This document shows, one piece after another, positions 62,883 through 64,000 of a stretch of DNA of 64,000 bases (positions within the stretch are counted from its first letter, which is position 1; every line of letters begins with the position of its first letter). Both the position numbers and the translations under genes were made by a program. The notes beneath the pieces were generated by a model. The model had not been told where the DNA came from. It did no database searches and worked only from the letters and a program-made list of their open reading frames with translations. The DNA is taken from positions 62,001-126,000 of the forward strand of contig NZ_CP092832.1 in assembly GCF_022532105.1 (NCBI RefSeq), in the 5' to 3' direction. Origin of the DNA: Flavobacterium sp. HJ-32-4 (GTDB taxonomy: Bacteria; Bacteroidota; Bacteroidia; Flavobacteriales; Flavobacteriaceae).

Positions 62883-64000
62883 ATGCAAAAACCCCAAAAA
62901 ATCGCGGTTGTTGGTTCCGGATTGGTCGGTTCGCTTTTGGCCATTTACCTGCGCCGCCACGGACATACCGTACATGTTTTCGACCGAAGCGCAGACATCC
63001 GAACCGTCAATTTTACCGGCCGATCCATCAACCTTGCTATGTCCGATCGCGGATGGAAAGCCCTTGATGGTGTAGGTATTGGGGAGGAAGTGCGAAAGAT
63101 CGCCATCCCAATGGACAAACGCGCCATTCACCTCAAAGACCGCATGACCTACCAGCCGTATGGTTTTGCACGGGGAGGCGATTTACTCGATCTCGCGCGG
63201 CGTACTGAATCGGAAGATGATCGACCTGGCAGAAGAGGCTGGCGCAACCTTCTTTTTCAACCACCGCATTTGGGATGTGACGCTGGCCGATGCTACGCTG
63301 CATATGGGGGAAACGGAACAGGGTGCCTGGACCGATCTCCCGTACGACAAAGTGTTTGGCGCCGATGGGGCCTTCTCGCGGATCCGCCACCGGATGCAAC
63401 GCCAGAATATGTACAATTATTCACAGGAATTCCTAGCAACCGGATACAAAGAACTAAACATCCCGCCCAACGCGGACGGTTCGCACAAACTCGATAAGAA
63501 TTCATTCCACATCTGGCCTCGCGGTGACTATATGCTGATCGCCCTGCCCAATTTGGATGGCAGCTTTACCTGCACCCTTTTCATGCCGTTTGAAGGCGAC
63601 AATTCGTTTGCCTCTCTCGTGAATCGCGAGTCGGTCGAGCGGTTCTTTGAAGAGAATTTCCCTGATTCAGTGGAAGTGATTCCGGAACTCGCCAATGATT
63701 TCTTTAAAAACCCGACGAGTTCATTGGTTACGATGAAGTGTTTCCCGTGGACCTCCACCGATAAAGTGGCGCTCATCGGCGATGCCTGCCATGCCATCGT
63801 GCCTTTTTACGGTCAGGGCATGAATGCAGGGTTCGAAGACATCACCATCCTCAACGAAATGATCGAAGCGTATGGGGATGATTGGCAGAAAGTATTTTCG
63901 GAATATGAAAAATCCCGGAAACCGAATGCCGACGCCATTGCTGAGCTGTCCTACCGTAACTTTATGGAAATGAGTTCGAAGACAGCGGATGACCGGTTCC
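62883..64000 (+). pseudogene. kmo: Kynurenine 3-monooxygenase, one-base frameshift, right end off window
   Basis: This FAD monooxygenase hydroxylates kynurenine. The N-terminus is complete: MQKPQKIAVVGSGLVGSLLAIYLRRHG (GxGxxG) through DRMTYQPYG. The frame then shifts: after YQPYG the expected AIYSISRGVLNRKMIDLAEEAGA is found in the +1 frame and continues open to the window end with GADGAFSR, GDACHAIVPFYGQGMNAGFED and FMEMSSKTADDRF. The shift lies at the GGGG run 63172-63175; with three G the reading would be YGFAREAIYS, which fits the family spacing exactly. It may be a real mutation or a sequencing error. Confidence 0.88.

Noticed and set aside
1..64000. Insertion sequences, prophage or integrase genes
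   Set aside because: I found no transposase, integrase or clear terminal inverted repeats. The capsule locus may still have been exchanged by recombination, but no element is visible.

Overview
The window looks like chromosome of a member of the Bacteroidota, most likely a Flavobacteriaceae (Flavobacterium-like) bacterium. The signs are: repeated TAnnTTTG promoter elements, often with a TTG about 19 bases upstream; almost no Shine-Dalgarno sequences; a secreted protease with a type IX secretion C-terminal domain; the thrS-infC-rpmI-rplT order; and kynurenine-pathway genes. GC content looks unusually high for Flavobacterium (near half by eye, not computed).

Layout. (1) 1-4161, minus: the N-terminal ~1387 residues of a very large secreted Ig-like/SdrD-like repeat protein that runs off the left edge. 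(2) 4522-7284, plus: prfC, a small membrane protein and a CpsB-type tyrosine phosphatase. (3) 7281-45706, minus: a ~38 kb Wzx/Wzy-type surface polysaccharide locus, mostly with overlapping stop/start codons and bracketed by two Wza-Wzc export pairs. (4) 45764-50207: recR, a small unknown gene, then thrS-infC-rpmI-rplT. (5) 50550-64000: mixed genes (YkgJ-like, methyltransferases, metalloproteases, serine hydrolase, tRNA-Val, BI-1 protein, NUMOD4/HNH protein, tRNA-fMet, era, kynU, penicillin acylase, a 52-residue DUF2256 protein and a frameshifted kmo that runs off the right edge).

How the polysaccharide locus works. The promoter-proximal end (45.7-36.6 kb) encodes export (Wza2/Wzc2) and nucleotide-sugar enzymes (UDP-GlcNAc 4-epimerase type, UDP-HexNAc dehydrogenase type, UDP-glucose dehydrogenase, RmlB, UDP-glucuronate 4-epimerase type). 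The middle (36.5-21.7 kb) holds an MBOAT/SGNH-like acyltransferase pair, complete MurA and MurB homologues, Wzx, EpsG-type Wzy, four glycosyltransferases, two acetyltransferases and two paralogous deacetylase-like proteins. The distal end (21.7-7.3 kb) carries PglC, PglD, PglE and PglF homologues, i.e. a UDP-QuiNAc4N/bacillosamine-type route. These enclose a small acyl-assembly cassette: two ACPs, an active KAS III, a KAS III homologue lacking all three catalytic residues, two SDR reductases, an AMP-forming ligase and an MBL-fold hydrolase. A second PglC-like transferase and Wza1/Wzc1 follow.

The most interesting system is this acyl cassette. Its parts resemble the PqsA/PqsBC/PqsE logic, and I infer that it builds a short hydroxyacyl group for the 4-amine of the QuiNAc4N-type sugar. 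Other notable points are the MurA/MurB pair inside the capsule locus, an AUA start for infC, three genes with a promoter -7 box only 4 bases from the ATG (probable leaderless mRNAs), and a one-base frameshift in kmo.
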